From contig NZ_FPAU01000003.1 of assembly GCF_900116535.1 (NCBI RefSeq), positions 250,403 through 314,402 of the forward strand: DNA of 64,000 nucleotides, written 5' to 3'. The notes under the pieces were generated by a model, which was not told the origin of the DNA, searched no databases, and saw only the letters and a program-made list of their open reading frames with translations. A program made the position numbers and the translations under genes. The stretch comes from Kosakonia arachidis. GTDB lineage: Bacteria; Pseudomonadota; Gammaproteobacteria; Enterobacterales; Enterobacteriaceae. The first letter of the stretch is position 1, and each line of letters opens with the position of its first letter. Of this stretch, positions 17,611-27,203 are shown piece by piece.

Positions 17611-18444
17611 TTACCCGTCAGTGGAACGTGTCACACTCTCCCAGACATTGATTTCTGCCGTCAGCGTCGCCAGTTTCTCCCGTACCAGCGTGAGCGCATC
17701 GCTACCTAACAGCAGGTGGGCGGGTGGCGTATCGCTTTGCATCATGTTCAGGATCGCGCGGGCAGCTTTTGCGGTATCGCCCGGTTGCTTGCCACTTTTC
17801 TCCTCACGCGCTTTGCGGATAGGGTCGAAAAGCGCATCGTAATCGGCAATGGTGCGGGGCGTGCGGATCATTGAACGGCCCGCCCATTCGGTACGAAACG
17901 AACCGGGCGCGACGGCAGTAACAAAAATGCCAAACGGCTGAACCTCTTTACCCAGCGCTTCGGAAATTCCCTCCAACGCAAACTTACTGCCGCAGTAGTA
18001 AGTAATGCCTGGCATGGTAATAAAACCCCCCATTGAGGTGATGTTGATAATGTGCCCGCGACGCCGTTGGCGCATGCCCGGAAGCACTGCCTTCATCATG
18101 GCGACGGCGCCGAACACGTTAACCTCAAACTGGTGGCGCAGGGCGTCCAGCGATGACTCCTCCATCACCCCTTCATGACCGTAACCCGCGTTATTCACCA
18201 GCACATCAATTGGCCCCACGCTGGTTTGCGCTTCGGCAATGACCTTGTCGATCGCGGAGAAATCCGTGATATCCAGGATATGCCCATAAGCGCGGCCAGA
18301 GGAGAGCGCCTCAAACGCTTGTTTTGCCTCCGTATTTCGCACTGTACCGATCACGCGATAGCCTTCGGCCAGCGCTTCTTGCGCCAGCGAACGGCCAAAA
18401 CCACTACTGACTCCAGTAATAAAAACAATTTTTTCTGCGGACAT
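17611..18444 (-). CDS. Short-chain dehydrogenase/reductase (classical SDR)
   Basis: 277 residues. Cofactor loop TGVSSGFG (residues 10-17), NNAG (~87-90), catalytic Ser in INITSMGG, Tyr-x-x-x-Lys in YYCGSKFAL, and PG motif in VAPGSFRTEW; all classical SDR elements are present. NADP preference is likely from the basic residue in TVRNTE. Substrate cannot be inferred. It is divergently arranged with an AraC-type regulator, a very common pair in which the regulator controls the SDR. Confidence 0.9.
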   Translation of the reverse strand: MSAEKIVFITGVSSGFGRSLAQEALAEGYRVIGTVRNTEAKQAFEALSSGRAYGHILDITDFSAIDKVIAEAQTSVGPIDVLVNNAGYGHEGVMEESSLDALRHQFEVNVFGAVAMMKAVLPGMRQRRRGHIINITSMGGFITMPGITYYCGSKFALEGISEALGKEVQPFGIFVTAVAPGSFRTEWAGRSMIRTPRTIADYDALFDPIRKAREEKSGKQPGDTAKAARAILNMMQSDTPPAHLLLGSDALTLVREKLATLTAEINVWESVTRSTDG

Positions 18445-18553
18445 TGTCGTACTCCCATGAAAAATGGAAGGTGCATAATATTGTCTTTACTGGATGTTTT
18501 TTAGGCCATATATTGCATTTTTATTGCCTAAAATTCTGAGTGACTGTGTGACG

Positions 18554-19489
18554 ATGCATTTCCCCGATCAGCCGCAAATGGTGGCGCTGCTGAAAAAACT
18601 GGCTCCGCAGGAGGGCTACAATCTGACGGCGCTCGCGGATATCCGTATTCTGCGATCCGATCGCCCGCTCGCCAGGACGCCCGTTCTTTACGACCCCGGC
18701 ATTGTTATTGTCTGCCAGGGCAGTAAACGCGGCTATTTCGGCGATCAACTCTACCTTTATGACGAACAGCATTATCTGGCCGTTTCGGTTCCGGTGCCTT
18801 TTGTGATGGAAACTGAAGCTTCTGCCGAACACCCATTGCTGGCTATCTACATGCATCTCGATTTTCAGGTCGCGGCGGAATTGCTGCTCCACATTGAGCA
18901 GCAGGGGGCCATGCATGCAGCGGCAGCGCCGCAAAGTATGATGTCCAGCCCGATGGACGGCGGGATGCGGAAATCGGTGTTGCGGTTGCTGGAGGCGCTA
19001 AGCTCCCCGCTGGAGGCGGCGGTCCTCGGGCCAGCGCTGGTGCGCGAGCTCTATTTCCGCGTATTAACCGGGGCGCAGGGGCATGCCATGCGCTCCGCGC
19101 TGGCGTTACAGGGGCAATTCGGCAGGATCTGTAAGGTGCTACGATATATTCATGCTGCGTATCATCAACCACTGAGTTTGAGGCAACTGGCAGATGAAGC
19201 GGGGATGAGCGTGCCGACATTCCATAGCCATTTCAAAACGATGACGCAAATGCCGCCGATGCAGTATGTCAAATCAGTGCGGCTACACCAGGCGCGAATG
19301 TTGATGGTTCGCCAGGAGATAACCGCTGCCGCAGCCAGCTATGCGGTGGGGTATGAAAGCCCGTCACAATTTAATCGCGAGTTCAAACGGTTGTTTGGCC
19401 TGCCGCCTGCGCAAGAAGTGCAGAGAATGCAGTTGAGTTTCGCCGTACCGCCGCCGCATCCGGCTTCTGACTTTATCTCTTCGCACTGA
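18554..19489 (+). CDS. AraC-family transcriptional regulator
   Basis: 311 residues. The N-terminal cupin-type AraC_N domain (VLYDPGIVIVCQGSKRGYFGDQ, DFQVAAELLLHIE) is followed by two helix-turn-helix motifs (LRQLADEAGMSVPTFHSHFK and the second ending YESPSQFNREFKRLFGLPP). Start at 18554 (MHFPDQPQ) fits the family; the frame is open to 18494 but the ribosome site is weak at both. Divergent from the SDR gene, with about 110 bases between the start codons; likely regulator of it. Confidence 0.87.
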   Translation: MHFPDQPQMVALLKKLAPQEGYNLTALADIRILRSDRPLARTPVLYDPGIVIVCQGSKRGYFGDQLYLYDEQHYLAVSVPVPFVMETEASAEHPLLAIYMHLDFQVAAELLLHIEQQGAMHAAAAPQSMMSSPMDGGMRKSVLRLLEALSSPLEAAVLGPALVRELYFRVLTGAQGHAMRSALALQGQFGRICKVLRYIHAAYHQPLSLRQLADEAGMSVPTFHSHFKTMTQMPPMQYVKSVRLHQARMLMVRQEITAAAASYAVGYESPSQFNREFKRLFGLPPAQEVQRMQLSFAVPPPHPASDFISSH

Positions 19490-19627
19490 GTTTTTGCGAG
19501 CCGCTTTCCAGAACTGCATGACTTTCCAGATTGCTATAAGATCACACGCAGATCGTCTGGCTACCGGCTGATTGATCAGGTTCGCGATAACGTTGTGACG
19601 GTGTTTGTTATCGCTGTGGGAAAGCGA

Positions 19628-19666
19628 GAAAAGGCGACCACTTACCGGCAAGCCCGTAAGCGGTCG
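19628..19666 (-). terminator. Probable terminator after nrdG
   Basis: Read on the minus strand: CGACCGCTTAC..GTAAGTGGTCG stem (one mismatch) followed by CCTTTTCTC. Ends the nrdD-nrdG transcript. Confidence 0.65.
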
Positions 19667-19675
19667 TAGCGGTGT

Positions 19676-20140
19676 TCACCGCAAATGATGCACAACCTGG
19701 TTGCTGCTGCCGCGCCAGATCAACATCGGATCTTTCAGATCCTGAACGAATTTGCCATCAACCAGCACGTTGATCAGGGCCACCACCTCAAGTTGGGCGG
19801 TATTCAGTTCATCCATTTTGTAACCGGTCCACGCCCAGATATCTTTGCCGGGGCATTCGGCGCGGATGCGGGTGACCAGCTTTAAAATGTCCGGCACGTT
19901 CTGTGGATGAAGCGGATCGCCGCCGGAGAGCGTAATGCCCTGGCGTTTAATGCGCGTATCGTTAAGATCGGCGATGATACGATCTTCCATCTCAGAGGTA
20001 AATGGCACGCCAGAATTGAGCCGCCAGGTGCTTTTGTTGTAGCAGCCGGGGCATTCATGTTCACAGCCGGAGACGAACAGGGTGCAGCGGGTGCCGGGGC
20101 CGTTGACAATGTCTACAGGGTAGTATTGGTGGTAATTCAT
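19676..20140 (-). CDS. nrdG: Anaerobic ribonucleotide-triphosphate reductase activating protein
   Basis: 154 residues, the E. coli length. Radical-SAM enzyme that makes the glycyl radical on NrdD. The cluster motif CxxxCxxC is visible as CEHECPGCYNKS, and GGDPLHP is the SAM-binding GGE-like motif. Start at 20140 (MNYHQYYPV) is the family start; eight extra in-frame codons upstream are discounted. It lies downstream of nrdD on the same strand, with an ERIC repeat in the gap. Confidence 0.98.
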   Translation of the reverse strand: MNYHQYYPVDIVNGPGTRCTLFVSGCEHECPGCYNKSTWRLNSGVPFTSEMEDRIIADLNDTRIKRQGITLSGGDPLHPQNVPDILKLVTRIRAECPGKDIWAWTGYKMDELNTAQLEVVALINVLVDGKFVQDLKDPMLIWRGSSNQVVHHLR

Positions 20141-20158
20141 TTTCGCTTCCCATCCGCT

Positions 20159-20281
20159 TATCAATTGACGCCATAACGGCGTTGGCTGCTGACGTGCGCC
20201 CGGGTCACTTACTTATGTAAGCTCCCCGGGACACTCGCCATTGCCGCCTTGTTCTGACGTCAATTGCGTTGCGGATATAGA
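20159..20281. repeat. ERIC element between nrdD and nrdG
   Basis: About 123 bases with the ERIC core GTCACTTACTTATGTAAGCTC inside matching CCCGGG flanks and inverted outer ends (TCAATTGACG..CGTCAATTG). Lies within the nrdDG transcription unit, followed toward nrdD by a short REP-like GCCGGATAAG (around 20297). Confidence 0.85.
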
Positions 20282-20334
20282 GCAGATGATTTACAGGCCG
20301 GATAAGTCGCCATCCATCATCTGCGATCAACGTC

Positions 20335-22470
20335 TTAACCGAGTTGTCCGTTACCGAGGTGTTTCACGCGGCGTTTAACTTCTTCCTGTTTACCGGCGTT
20401 AAACGGGCGGGCATCCGGGCTGCCGAGGTAACCGCAAACCCGGCGCGTGACCGAAACGCGCGCGGCGTCGTGGTTACCGCATTTCGGGCAGGTGAAACCT
20501 TTACTGGTACACTCGAACTCGCCGGTAAAACCGCACTCGTAACACTCATCAATCGGCGTATTGGTACCGTAGTACGGCACATGCTGATAGCTGTAATCCC
20601 AGACATCTTCCAGCGCTCGCAGGTTGTGCTGTATGTTCGGATATTCGCCGTAGCAGATAAAACCGCCGCTGGCTAAAGGCGGATACGGCGCTTCAAAATC
20701 GATCTTGTCGTACGGGTTAACCTTTTTCTCTACGTCGAGGTGGAAACTGTTGGTGTAGTAACCTTTGTCAGTCACCCCATCCACCACGCCAAACTCAGCG
20801 GTATCAAGGCGGCAGAAACGGTCGCACAGGTTCTCGCTAGGCGTACTATAGAGGCTGAAACCGTAACCGGTCTCTTCTTTCCACTGATCAACGGCCTGGC
20901 GCAGGCGTTCGACAATGGCCACCCCTTTCGCCCGCAGCGCTTCGCTGTCGTAAATATGTTTATTGCCGGAGAGCGCGTTGATGGTTTCGTGAATGCCGAT
21001 ATAGCCCAACGAAATTGATGCGCGGCCATTTTTGAAAATAGAGGAAATATCGTCGTCCGCTTTCAGACGTACGCCACAGGCACCTTCCATATAAAGGATC
21101 GGCGCTACGCGCGCTTTCACACCTTCCAGACGAGCGATACGGGTCATCAGCGCTTTACGCGCCAGTTCCAGACGGCTGTCGAGCAGTTTCCAGAACGCCG
21201 CTTCGTTACCTTTCGCTTCCAGTGCAATGCGCGGCAGGTTCAGACTGATAACGCCCAGGTTGTTACGCCCGTCGTGGATCTGCTCGCCGTTCTCTTCATA
21301 GACGCCGAGGAAGCTGCGGCAGCCCATGGGTGTTTTGAACGAGCCGGTGACCTTAACAACTTGATCGTAGTTCAGAATATCCGGATACATACGCTTGCTT
21401 GCGCACTCCAGCGCCAGCTGCTTGATATCATAATTCGGATCATCAAACTTATGATTCAGTCCATCACGGATGGCGAACACCAGTTTCGGGAACACGGCTG
21501 TTTTGCGGTTTTTACCCAGGCCGGCAATACGGTTACGCAGAATAGATTGCTGAATCAGGCGGGATTCCCAACTGGTACCAAGGCCGAAACCAAAGGTGAC
21601 AAATGGCGTCTGACCATTGGCAGTGTGCAGCGTGTTCACTTCATATTCCAGCGACTGGAATGCGTCGTAACACTCTTTCTCGGTGCGGCTGTGGGCATAG
21701 CCGTCGGCGTCCGGAATCTGCCACTCTGCCGCAACCTTGCGATGCTTTTCGAAGCTGGCGGTGACAAACGGTGCGAGCACTTCATCGATACGGTTAATGG
21801 TGGTGCCGCCGTAGATATGGCTGGCTACCTGGGCGATGATCTGCGCGGTGACGGCGGTCGCGGTCGAGATTGATTTCGGCGGTTCGATCTCCGCATTACC
21901 CATTTTAAAACCGTGCGTCAGCATACCTTTCAGATCGATCAGCATACAGTTGAACATCGGGAAGAACGGCGAGTAATCCAGATCGTGATAATGGATTTCA
22001 CCGCGTTCGTGGGCCAGCACAACATCGCGTGGCAGCAAGTGCTGACGTGCATAGTGTTTGGCAACAATCCCCGCCAGCAAATCGCGCTGCGTCGGGATCA
22101 CTTTACTGTCTTTGTTGGCGTTCTCGTTCAGCAGCGCTGAATTGGTCTGCTCGACAAGCCCGCGAATATCCTGGTTCAGGCGGCCACGTTTTTCACGCGC
22201 GATATCGCGATCATGGCGATATTCGATATAGGCACGCGCCAGCTGTTTGTACGGCCCGGACATCAACTGGTTTTCAACGGCCGTCTGGATCTCGCTGATG
22301 TCAACCTGCGACCGATCCTGCATTTGACGACTGATTACGTCTGCGACGGTGGCGCAATAATCTGCGTCATCGACTCCCGCTGCTTTAGCTGCACGCAAAA
22401 TTGCTTCTTGAATGCGCTCTGATTTGAAAGGCACTTTACAGCCATCTCGTTTCATCACATGCGGTGTCAT
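20335..22470 (-). CDS. nrdD: Anaerobic ribonucleoside-triphosphate reductase
   Basis: 711 residues (E. coli 712). Reduces NTPs to dNTPs without oxygen. N-terminal ATP-cone (VMKRDGCKVPFKSERI), active-site region around NCMLIDLKG, the zinc site CYECGFTGEF..CPKCGNHD, and the glycyl-radical motif RRVCGYLGS near residue 680. Protein is close to E. coli throughout. Upstream lie paired NrdR-like boxes and an FNR-like site, consistent with anaerobic and nucleotide control. Confidence 0.98.
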   Translation of the reverse strand: MTPHVMKRDGCKVPFKSERIQEAILRAAKAAGVDDADYCATVADVISRQMQDRSQVDISEIQTAVENQLMSGPYKQLARAYIEYRHDRDIAREKRGRLNQDIRGLVEQTNSALLNENANKDSKVIPTQRDLLAGIVAKHYARQHLLPRDVVLAHERGEIHYHDLDYSPFFPMFNCMLIDLKGMLTHGFKMGNAEIEPPKSISTATAVTAQIIAQVASHIYGGTTINRIDEVLAPFVTASFEKHRKVAAEWQIPDADGYAHSRTEKECYDAFQSLEYEVNTLHTANGQTPFVTFGFGLGTSWESRLIQQSILRNRIAGLGKNRKTAVFPKLVFAIRDGLNHKFDDPNYDIKQLALECASKRMYPDILNYDQVVKVTGSFKTPMGCRSFLGVYEENGEQIHDGRNNLGVISLNLPRIALEAKGNEAAFWKLLDSRLELARKALMTRIARLEGVKARVAPILYMEGACGVRLKADDDISSIFKNGRASISLGYIGIHETINALSGNKHIYDSEALRAKGVAIVERLRQAVDQWKEETGYGFSLYSTPSENLCDRFCRLDTAEFGVVDGVTDKGYYTNSFHLDVEKKVNPYDKIDFEAPYPPLASGGFICYGEYPNIQHNLRALEDVWDYSYQHVPYYGTNTPIDECYECGFTGEFECTSKGFTCPKCGNHDAARVSVTRRVCGYLGSPDARPFNAGKQEEVKRRVKHLGNGQLG

Positions 22471-22629
22471 GATTACTCCATTTTAAAAAACATGTTATCC
22501 ACAATGGAAGACGCACTGATGGCTTAGCTATTCATTACTAAAACCAATCAGTTTGTCTCGTTTTGGCCCGCGTTATCCACAGCGTGTATAGCTTCCCGTG
22601 GGGACGGCTTGTTTGAATAGTAGACGGGG

Positions 22630-22687
22630 AATACAATATGTTGGGCCGGGGAGCATTCTAATTTCTATATATAGTGATTTGCATCAA
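22630..22687 (-). promoter_or_regulatory. nrdD control sites: two NrdR-like boxes and an FNR-like box
   Basis: AATACAATATGTTGGG (22630-22645) and TTTCTATATATAGTGA (22662-22677) resemble the NrdR box ACACTATATATAGTGT and start 32 bases apart, the usual spacing. GTGAT-TTGC-ATCAA (22674-22687) matches the FNR consensus TTGAT-N4-ATCAA at nine of ten positions and overlaps the second box. All are 160-220 bases upstream of nrdD. Assigned by consensus matching. Confidence 0.7.
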
Positions 22688-22799
22688 ACATGTTTGCGTT
22701 TTTATTGACTCAGGACAAAGTAAAAATTTGATAGCACAGAGGACGGGCAGCGTGGCGCAATGTAAATTTTAGCGTTCTCCCTCTGACTAAAAATGCAGC

Positions 22800-22826
22800 A
22801 AAAACAGCAGACTTATGCCTGCTGTC
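22800..22826 (-). terminator. Intrinsic terminator of treC
   Basis: On the minus strand ACAGCAG-GCATAAGT-CTGCTGT followed by TTTTGC and more T. Lies 26 bases past the treC stop. Confidence 0.8.
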
Positions 22827-22850
22827 GCGTTTGCGTTTACCAGGAGAAAT

Positions 22851-24506
22851 CTAAGACTGTCGCCACCACACGGCTTCGAACGGCCGAAGCACCATGTCGC
22901 CAGGTTTTGTGGAGATTTCGGCATAATTGCTGATCACAACCTGCCAGTCTCCGGGCATTTCTTCCGGATGCCAGGGCTGAAATGTGTTGCTCAGATTCGC
23001 AATAACCAGCAGCGTTTCACCCTGCCACTGGCGGCGGTAACACCACAGATACGGATGTGTGGGCAGCAGATCCTGATAATCGCCCCAGGTGAGCAGCGGC
23101 AGTGTTTTACGCAGACGGATGAGCTTCTGGTAGGTATAAAACACCGAGTCCGGATCGCTGATGGCCTTCTCAACGTTGATTTCACGGTAGTTGTCGCACA
23201 GGCCAATCCACGGTTCGCCAGTGGTGAAGCCAGCATTTTTACGGGCGCACCACTGCATCGGTGTACGGCTGTTGTCGCGGGATTTACTGGCCAGAATCGC
23301 CAGCAGTTCTTCCGGCTCGCGTCCAGCAGCACGCTGCTCGGCGAACATATTGTGGCTTTCTACATCGCGGTAATCGGTAATGCGGGAAAAGTGCGGGTTG
23401 GTCATGCCAATCTCTTCGCCCTGATAAATATAGGGCGTGCCCTGCATACCGTGCAAAATCATCGCCAGCATTTTGGCGGCTGGAACACGCAGTATACCTT
23501 CATCGCCAAAGCGTGATGCAATGCGTGGTTGATCATGGTTACACCAGAACAGCGCATTCCATGCGACGTTATGCATCCCCTGCTGCCAGTGGCGGAACAG
23601 CGCTTTCAGCGCCGCATAATCCGGCCGGGCGAGGACCCATTTTTCGCCGTTGGGGTAGTCCACCTTCAGGTGGTGAAAATTAAACGTCATCGACAGTTCA
23701 CTGCCGTCCAGCGCGCCATAGCACTTACAGTTCGCCAGCGAGGTAGAGGACATTTCGCCCACCGTCATCAGTTTGCGCGGCTGGAAAACCTCGCGGCTCA
23801 TCTCCTGCAGAAACTCATGCACTCGTGGGCCATCGGTATAAAAGCGTCGCCCATCTCCATCGTGATCGTCGGGAAAATCCTGTTCTTTGGCGATCAAGTT
23901 GATGACATCGAGACGTAAACCGTCAACGCCGCGATCCGCCCAGAAAGTGCAGACCTCTTTTAGCGCGTTGCGGACCGACGGATTTTCCCAGTTGAGATCG
24001 GCCTGCTCTGGCGCAAAAAGGTGCAAATAGTACTGGCCGCTCTGGTTGTGCCAGTGCCATGCGCTGCCGCCGAATTTGGAACGCCAGTTGTTCGGTGGTA
24101 CGTCTGCTTCGCCGTCGCGCCAGATATAGAAACTGCGGTAAGGGCTGGCGGGATCCTGCGCCTCCTGAAACCAGGCGTGTTGCGTTGAGGTGTGATTGAA
24201 CACCATATCCAGAATCAAGCGGATTCCATGTTGGTGTGCCTGTGCTACCAGTTCGTCAAAGTCTTCCAGCGTACCGTAAGCGGGATCAATAGCGGTGTAA
24301 TTCGCTACGTCGTAACCGTTATCAATCTGTGGGGAAAGGTAGAACGGTGTTAGCCAGATGGCATCGACACCCAGGGTTTTTAAATAGTTGAGGCGGGTGA
24401 TAACGCCGCGTAAATCACCGGTACCGCTGCCGGTCGAGTCCTGAAAACTTTTTGGGTAAATCTGATAAATGACGCCGTTTTGCCACCAGTGGGGAAGGGT
24501 GTTCAT
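22851..24506 (-). CDS. treC: Trehalose-6-phosphate hydrolase
   Basis: 551 residues, the E. coli length. Cytoplasmic GH13 enzyme that splits trehalose-6-phosphate to glucose and glucose-6-phosphate. Landmarks: LILDMVFNHTS, the nucleophile Asp in GLRLDVINL, the acid Glu in TVGEMSST and FWCNHDQPR. Family start MNTLPHWWQNG at 24506; the open frame continues 89 codons upstream across the treB end and is not used. It is 44 bases downstream of treB in the same operon. Confidence 0.98.
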   Translation of the reverse strand: MNTLPHWWQNGVIYQIYPKSFQDSTGSGTGDLRGVITRLNYLKTLGVDAIWLTPFYLSPQIDNGYDVANYTAIDPAYGTLEDFDELVAQAHQHGIRLILDMVFNHTSTQHAWFQEAQDPASPYRSFYIWRDGEADVPPNNWRSKFGGSAWHWHNQSGQYYLHLFAPEQADLNWENPSVRNALKEVCTFWADRGVDGLRLDVINLIAKEQDFPDDHDGDGRRFYTDGPRVHEFLQEMSREVFQPRKLMTVGEMSSTSLANCKCYGALDGSELSMTFNFHHLKVDYPNGEKWVLARPDYAALKALFRHWQQGMHNVAWNALFWCNHDQPRIASRFGDEGILRVPAAKMLAMILHGMQGTPYIYQGEEIGMTNPHFSRITDYRDVESHNMFAEQRAAGREPEELLAILASKSRDNSRTPMQWCARKNAGFTTGEPWIGLCDNYREINVEKAISDPDSVFYTYQKLIRLRKTLPLLTWGDYQDLLPTHPYLWCYRRQWQGETLLVIANLSNTFQPWHPEEMPGDWQVVISNYAEISTKPGDMVLRPFEAVWWRQS

Positions 24507-24550
24507 AACAATTCCTGCGAAAACAGAGGGGCGCAAACGCGCCCCAAACA

Positions 24551-25969
24551 TTACACAATCTGCAAAGTGCCTTGACGGAACTTGCGCTGGTAAACAAAGG
24601 AAGTGAGGGCGACAGGGATCACCACGGCGATAGCCATCGCAAGGGTATAGACCTGCCAGTAGGTGGGTTGAATGGAGAGAATACCGGGCAACCCGCCGAC
24701 GCCGATACCATTCGCCATTACGCCGTTCAGACCGCACAGCAACCCGGCGAAGCCGGAGCCAACCATGGCGCACAGCATCGGGAAGCGGTATTTCAGGTTA
24801 ATGCCGTACATCGCGGGTTCGGTTACGCCTAAAAAGGCGGAGATGGCGGCAGGCACGGAGACCTCGCGTTCATTTTGTTTACGGCTGGCGATGATGATAC
24901 CGACCACTGCCGACCCTTGAGCGATATTGGAGAGCGCAATCAGCGGCCATACCGGCGTGCCACCCATGCTCTGGATCATCTGCATATCGATCGCCAGCGT
25001 GGTTTGGTGTACGCCAGTGATAACCAGCGGCGCATAGAGAAAACCAAACAGCGCAGCGCCAATCGGGGCAAAGCTGCCGGTCATCAGATGACGAACCATA
25101 TAGGCCACGCCATCGCCAATCATGCGGCCGAACGGGCCAATAAAGGCGTGGGCGAGGAATACTGCCAGTATTAACGAGCAGACTGGTACAACAACCAGAT
25201 AGAGGTAATCCGGCACCAGGCGTTTCAAACGCGTTTCAATCACGCCCAGCATCAGACCCGCCAGCAGCGCCGGGATAACCTGTGCCTGATAACCGACTTT
25301 AGCGATGCTAAACAGGCCGAAATTCCATACTTCCGGCGTTTGCGAACCCAATAGGTAGGCATTCATCAACTGCGGTGACACCAGTGTGATGCCGAGTACG
25401 ATCCCGAGGATCGGCGTTCCACCCATTTTGCGCACTGCTGACCAGCAGATGCCAACCGGCAAATAGAAGAAGATCGCCTCACCAATCAGCCAAAGGAAGT
25501 CGTAGACTGTTTTCAGCGACGGAAACATTTGCGCCAGCGTCTGGCCATTGCTCATTGGCACATCGCCGATCACGTTACGAAAACCGAGAACCAGGCCTCC
25601 GCTGATCAGCGCAGGGAGCAGCGGGAAAAATATCTCCGCAAAATGAGAGATCAGGCGCTCGTGCCATTTCATATTTTGCCGCGCCGCCAGCCTGGACTGC
25701 TCTTTATCTGCATGTGCCAGACCAGTGGCTTCGCGCAGCGCCTGATAGTAGTCGCCAACGTTGGTGCCGATCACCACCTGAAACTGCCCGGCATTGGTGA
25801 AACAGCCTTTAACCATCGGCAACTGCTCAATCTCCTGGGGGTTAGCCGCTGCCGGATTGTTCAACACGAAGCGTAACCGCGTAATACAGTGGCTGACAGT
25901 AGCGATGTTTTCGCGCCCGCCCACCAGTGCGATCAACTTCTCAATATCTGATTGATTTACTTTGCCCAT
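24551..25969 (-). CDS. treB: Trehalose-specific PTS EIIBC component
   Basis: 472 residues (E. coli 473). Inner-membrane permease that imports and phosphorylates trehalose; uses EIIA-Glc as phosphoryl donor. The EIIB domain has its phosphocysteine in TVSHCITRLRF (residue ~27); the EIIC part has about ten hydrophobic helices and the GVHQTTLAIDMQ and GVTEPAMYGIN motifs. Start at 25969 (MGKVNQSDIEKLI) chosen over an upstream 15-codon extension, and is preceded by AGGCACCTT-complement ribosome sequence. Confidence 0.97.
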   Translation of the reverse strand: MGKVNQSDIEKLIALVGGRENIATVSHCITRLRFVLNNPAAANPQEIEQLPMVKGCFTNAGQFQVVIGTNVGDYYQALREATGLAHADKEQSRLAARQNMKWHERLISHFAEIFFPLLPALISGGLVLGFRNVIGDVPMSNGQTLAQMFPSLKTVYDFLWLIGEAIFFYLPVGICWSAVRKMGGTPILGIVLGITLVSPQLMNAYLLGSQTPEVWNFGLFSIAKVGYQAQVIPALLAGLMLGVIETRLKRLVPDYLYLVVVPVCSLILAVFLAHAFIGPFGRMIGDGVAYMVRHLMTGSFAPIGAALFGFLYAPLVITGVHQTTLAIDMQMIQSMGGTPVWPLIALSNIAQGSAVVGIIIASRKQNEREVSVPAAISAFLGVTEPAMYGINLKYRFPMLCAMVGSGFAGLLCGLNGVMANGIGVGGLPGILSIQPTYWQVYTLAMAIAVVIPVALTSFVYQRKFRQGTLQIV

Positions 25970-26044
25970 CAAGGTGCCTCTCGAAGGAGAAATGATGCGT
26001 AATGACCGGAGCAAAGCGTAACCAGGAGTAAAAAAATAAAAAAT

Positions 26045-26056
26045 GGGAACGTTCCC
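26045..26056. promoter_or_regulatory. TreR operator
   Basis: GGGAACGTTCCC, a perfect 12-base palindrome of LacI/GalR type, between treR and treB, 76 bases upstream of the treB start. TreR represses treBC and is lifted by trehalose-6-phosphate in E. coli. Confidence 0.85.
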
Positions 26057-26094
26057 GAAATCAGGCGAGGATCACAATAAACCGTACGGCACAA

Positions 26095-27042
26095 TCAGGC
26101 GAGTTTGGCGGGGATCACAATTTTTCGTAAATCAGCACGACCATTAACCTGTTCGATTAACTGGGCCGCGGCCTGGCGGCCTGCCTGAGCATAGCCTGGA
26201 TCGACGGTAACAATTTCCGGATGCAGGAACTTCATCAACGGCGTATTACCCACACTGGCAAGTTGCACGTTTTCGATGCGTTGTTGCTGTAAGTATTTGC
26301 TGGCACCCAGCGCCAGAGTATCGGTAGCGCACAGTAGTGCGGTGGTTTGCGGTGTCAGCACTTCTGCAACATGATCGTAACCCTGCGTCATAGCAAGGCC
26401 CGGCAGTACGGAGAGCGATTCAAGCTGGTATTGCTGGCAGCAGGCCAGATAAGCATCGTGGCGGCGTTTGCCAGTAGTGACATCGCTGTGCGGCACGCCG
26501 ATAAAGCTGATATGGCGATGGCCCTGAGCGTAGAGTTTTTCCATCAATAGCTGAATGGCACCTTCATCGTCGTAACAAACCGAAGAAAAACCATTCGCGT
26601 CACGCGCCAGCAGCACCAACGATGACTGCCAGGAGGCCAGCAGATCTTCGGTAATGCCGGTAAAACCAAACAGCACGACGCCGTCGATATTGCGGTGGCT
26701 CAGCATCTGCAAATGCTCGCCGACCAGTTCCGGCGAAAACTGGCTCTCCATCATGATCGGGTCGTAACCCTGTTCGTAGAAGGCGGGGAGCATGGTCTGT
26801 ACCGCCAGATTTTCCGACAGGGAATCAAGACGTGAGACGATAATCGCCACTACCTTGTCGCTTTGTCCGCGCATGGCGCGTGCGGAACGGGAAGGGGAGA
26901 AACCGTGTTGATTGACGATGGCCTCCACTTTTTCGCGTGTTCGCTGGCTCACGCCGCTTTCATTATTCAGTACGCGGGAAACGGTGGATTTCCCCACCCC
27001 GCTTAAACGCGCAATATCTTTGATTGTCAGCCGGTTTTGCAT
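26095..27042 (-). CDS. treR: Trehalose operon repressor, LacI family
   Basis: 315 residues, same length as E. coli TreR. N-terminal LacI-type HTH (TIKDIARLSGVGKSTVSRVLNNE, residues 5-28) and a periplasmic-binding-like effector domain (VGVPHSDVTTGKRRH, CATDTLALGASKYL). It represses treBC; it is encoded upstream of treB on the same strand. The protein is close to the E. coli sequence throughout. Confidence 0.98.
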   Translation of the reverse strand: MQNRLTIKDIARLSGVGKSTVSRVLNNESGVSQRTREKVEAIVNQHGFSPSRSARAMRGQSDKVVAIIVSRLDSLSENLAVQTMLPAFYEQGYDPIMMESQFSPELVGEHLQMLSHRNIDGVVLFGFTGITEDLLASWQSSLVLLARDANGFSSVCYDDEGAIQLLMEKLYAQGHRHISFIGVPHSDVTTGKRRHDAYLACCQQYQLESLSVLPGLAMTQGYDHVAEVLTPQTTALLCATDTLALGASKYLQQQRIENVQLASVGNTPLMKFLHPEIVTVDPGYAQAGRQAAAQLIEQVNGRADLRKIVIPAKLA

Positions 27043-27162
27043 GCGTCCAGTCCTGTTCCTTAATTAAGGCGGATTGCAGAATAGAGGAGTTTCGTTCAGG
27101 TTCCAACTGCACAGCAATGAGCAAAGTCTGGTTTATGCACTTTGTACGGCTAAATATCGTTG

Positions 27163-27197
27163 CGTATACGTTTGGTTTAATTCAGTGGAGCTATGAT
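27163..27197 (+). promoter_or_regulatory. mgtA promoter with PhoP box
   Basis: CGTATA-CGTTT-GGTTTA (27163-27179) is a direct repeat with the 11-base period of PhoP boxes, and TATGAT (27192-27197) follows 12 bases later, the usual PhoP-dependent layout with no good -35. Transcription should start near 27204. Confidence 0.7.
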
Positions 27198-27203
27198 ACT
27201 GCC

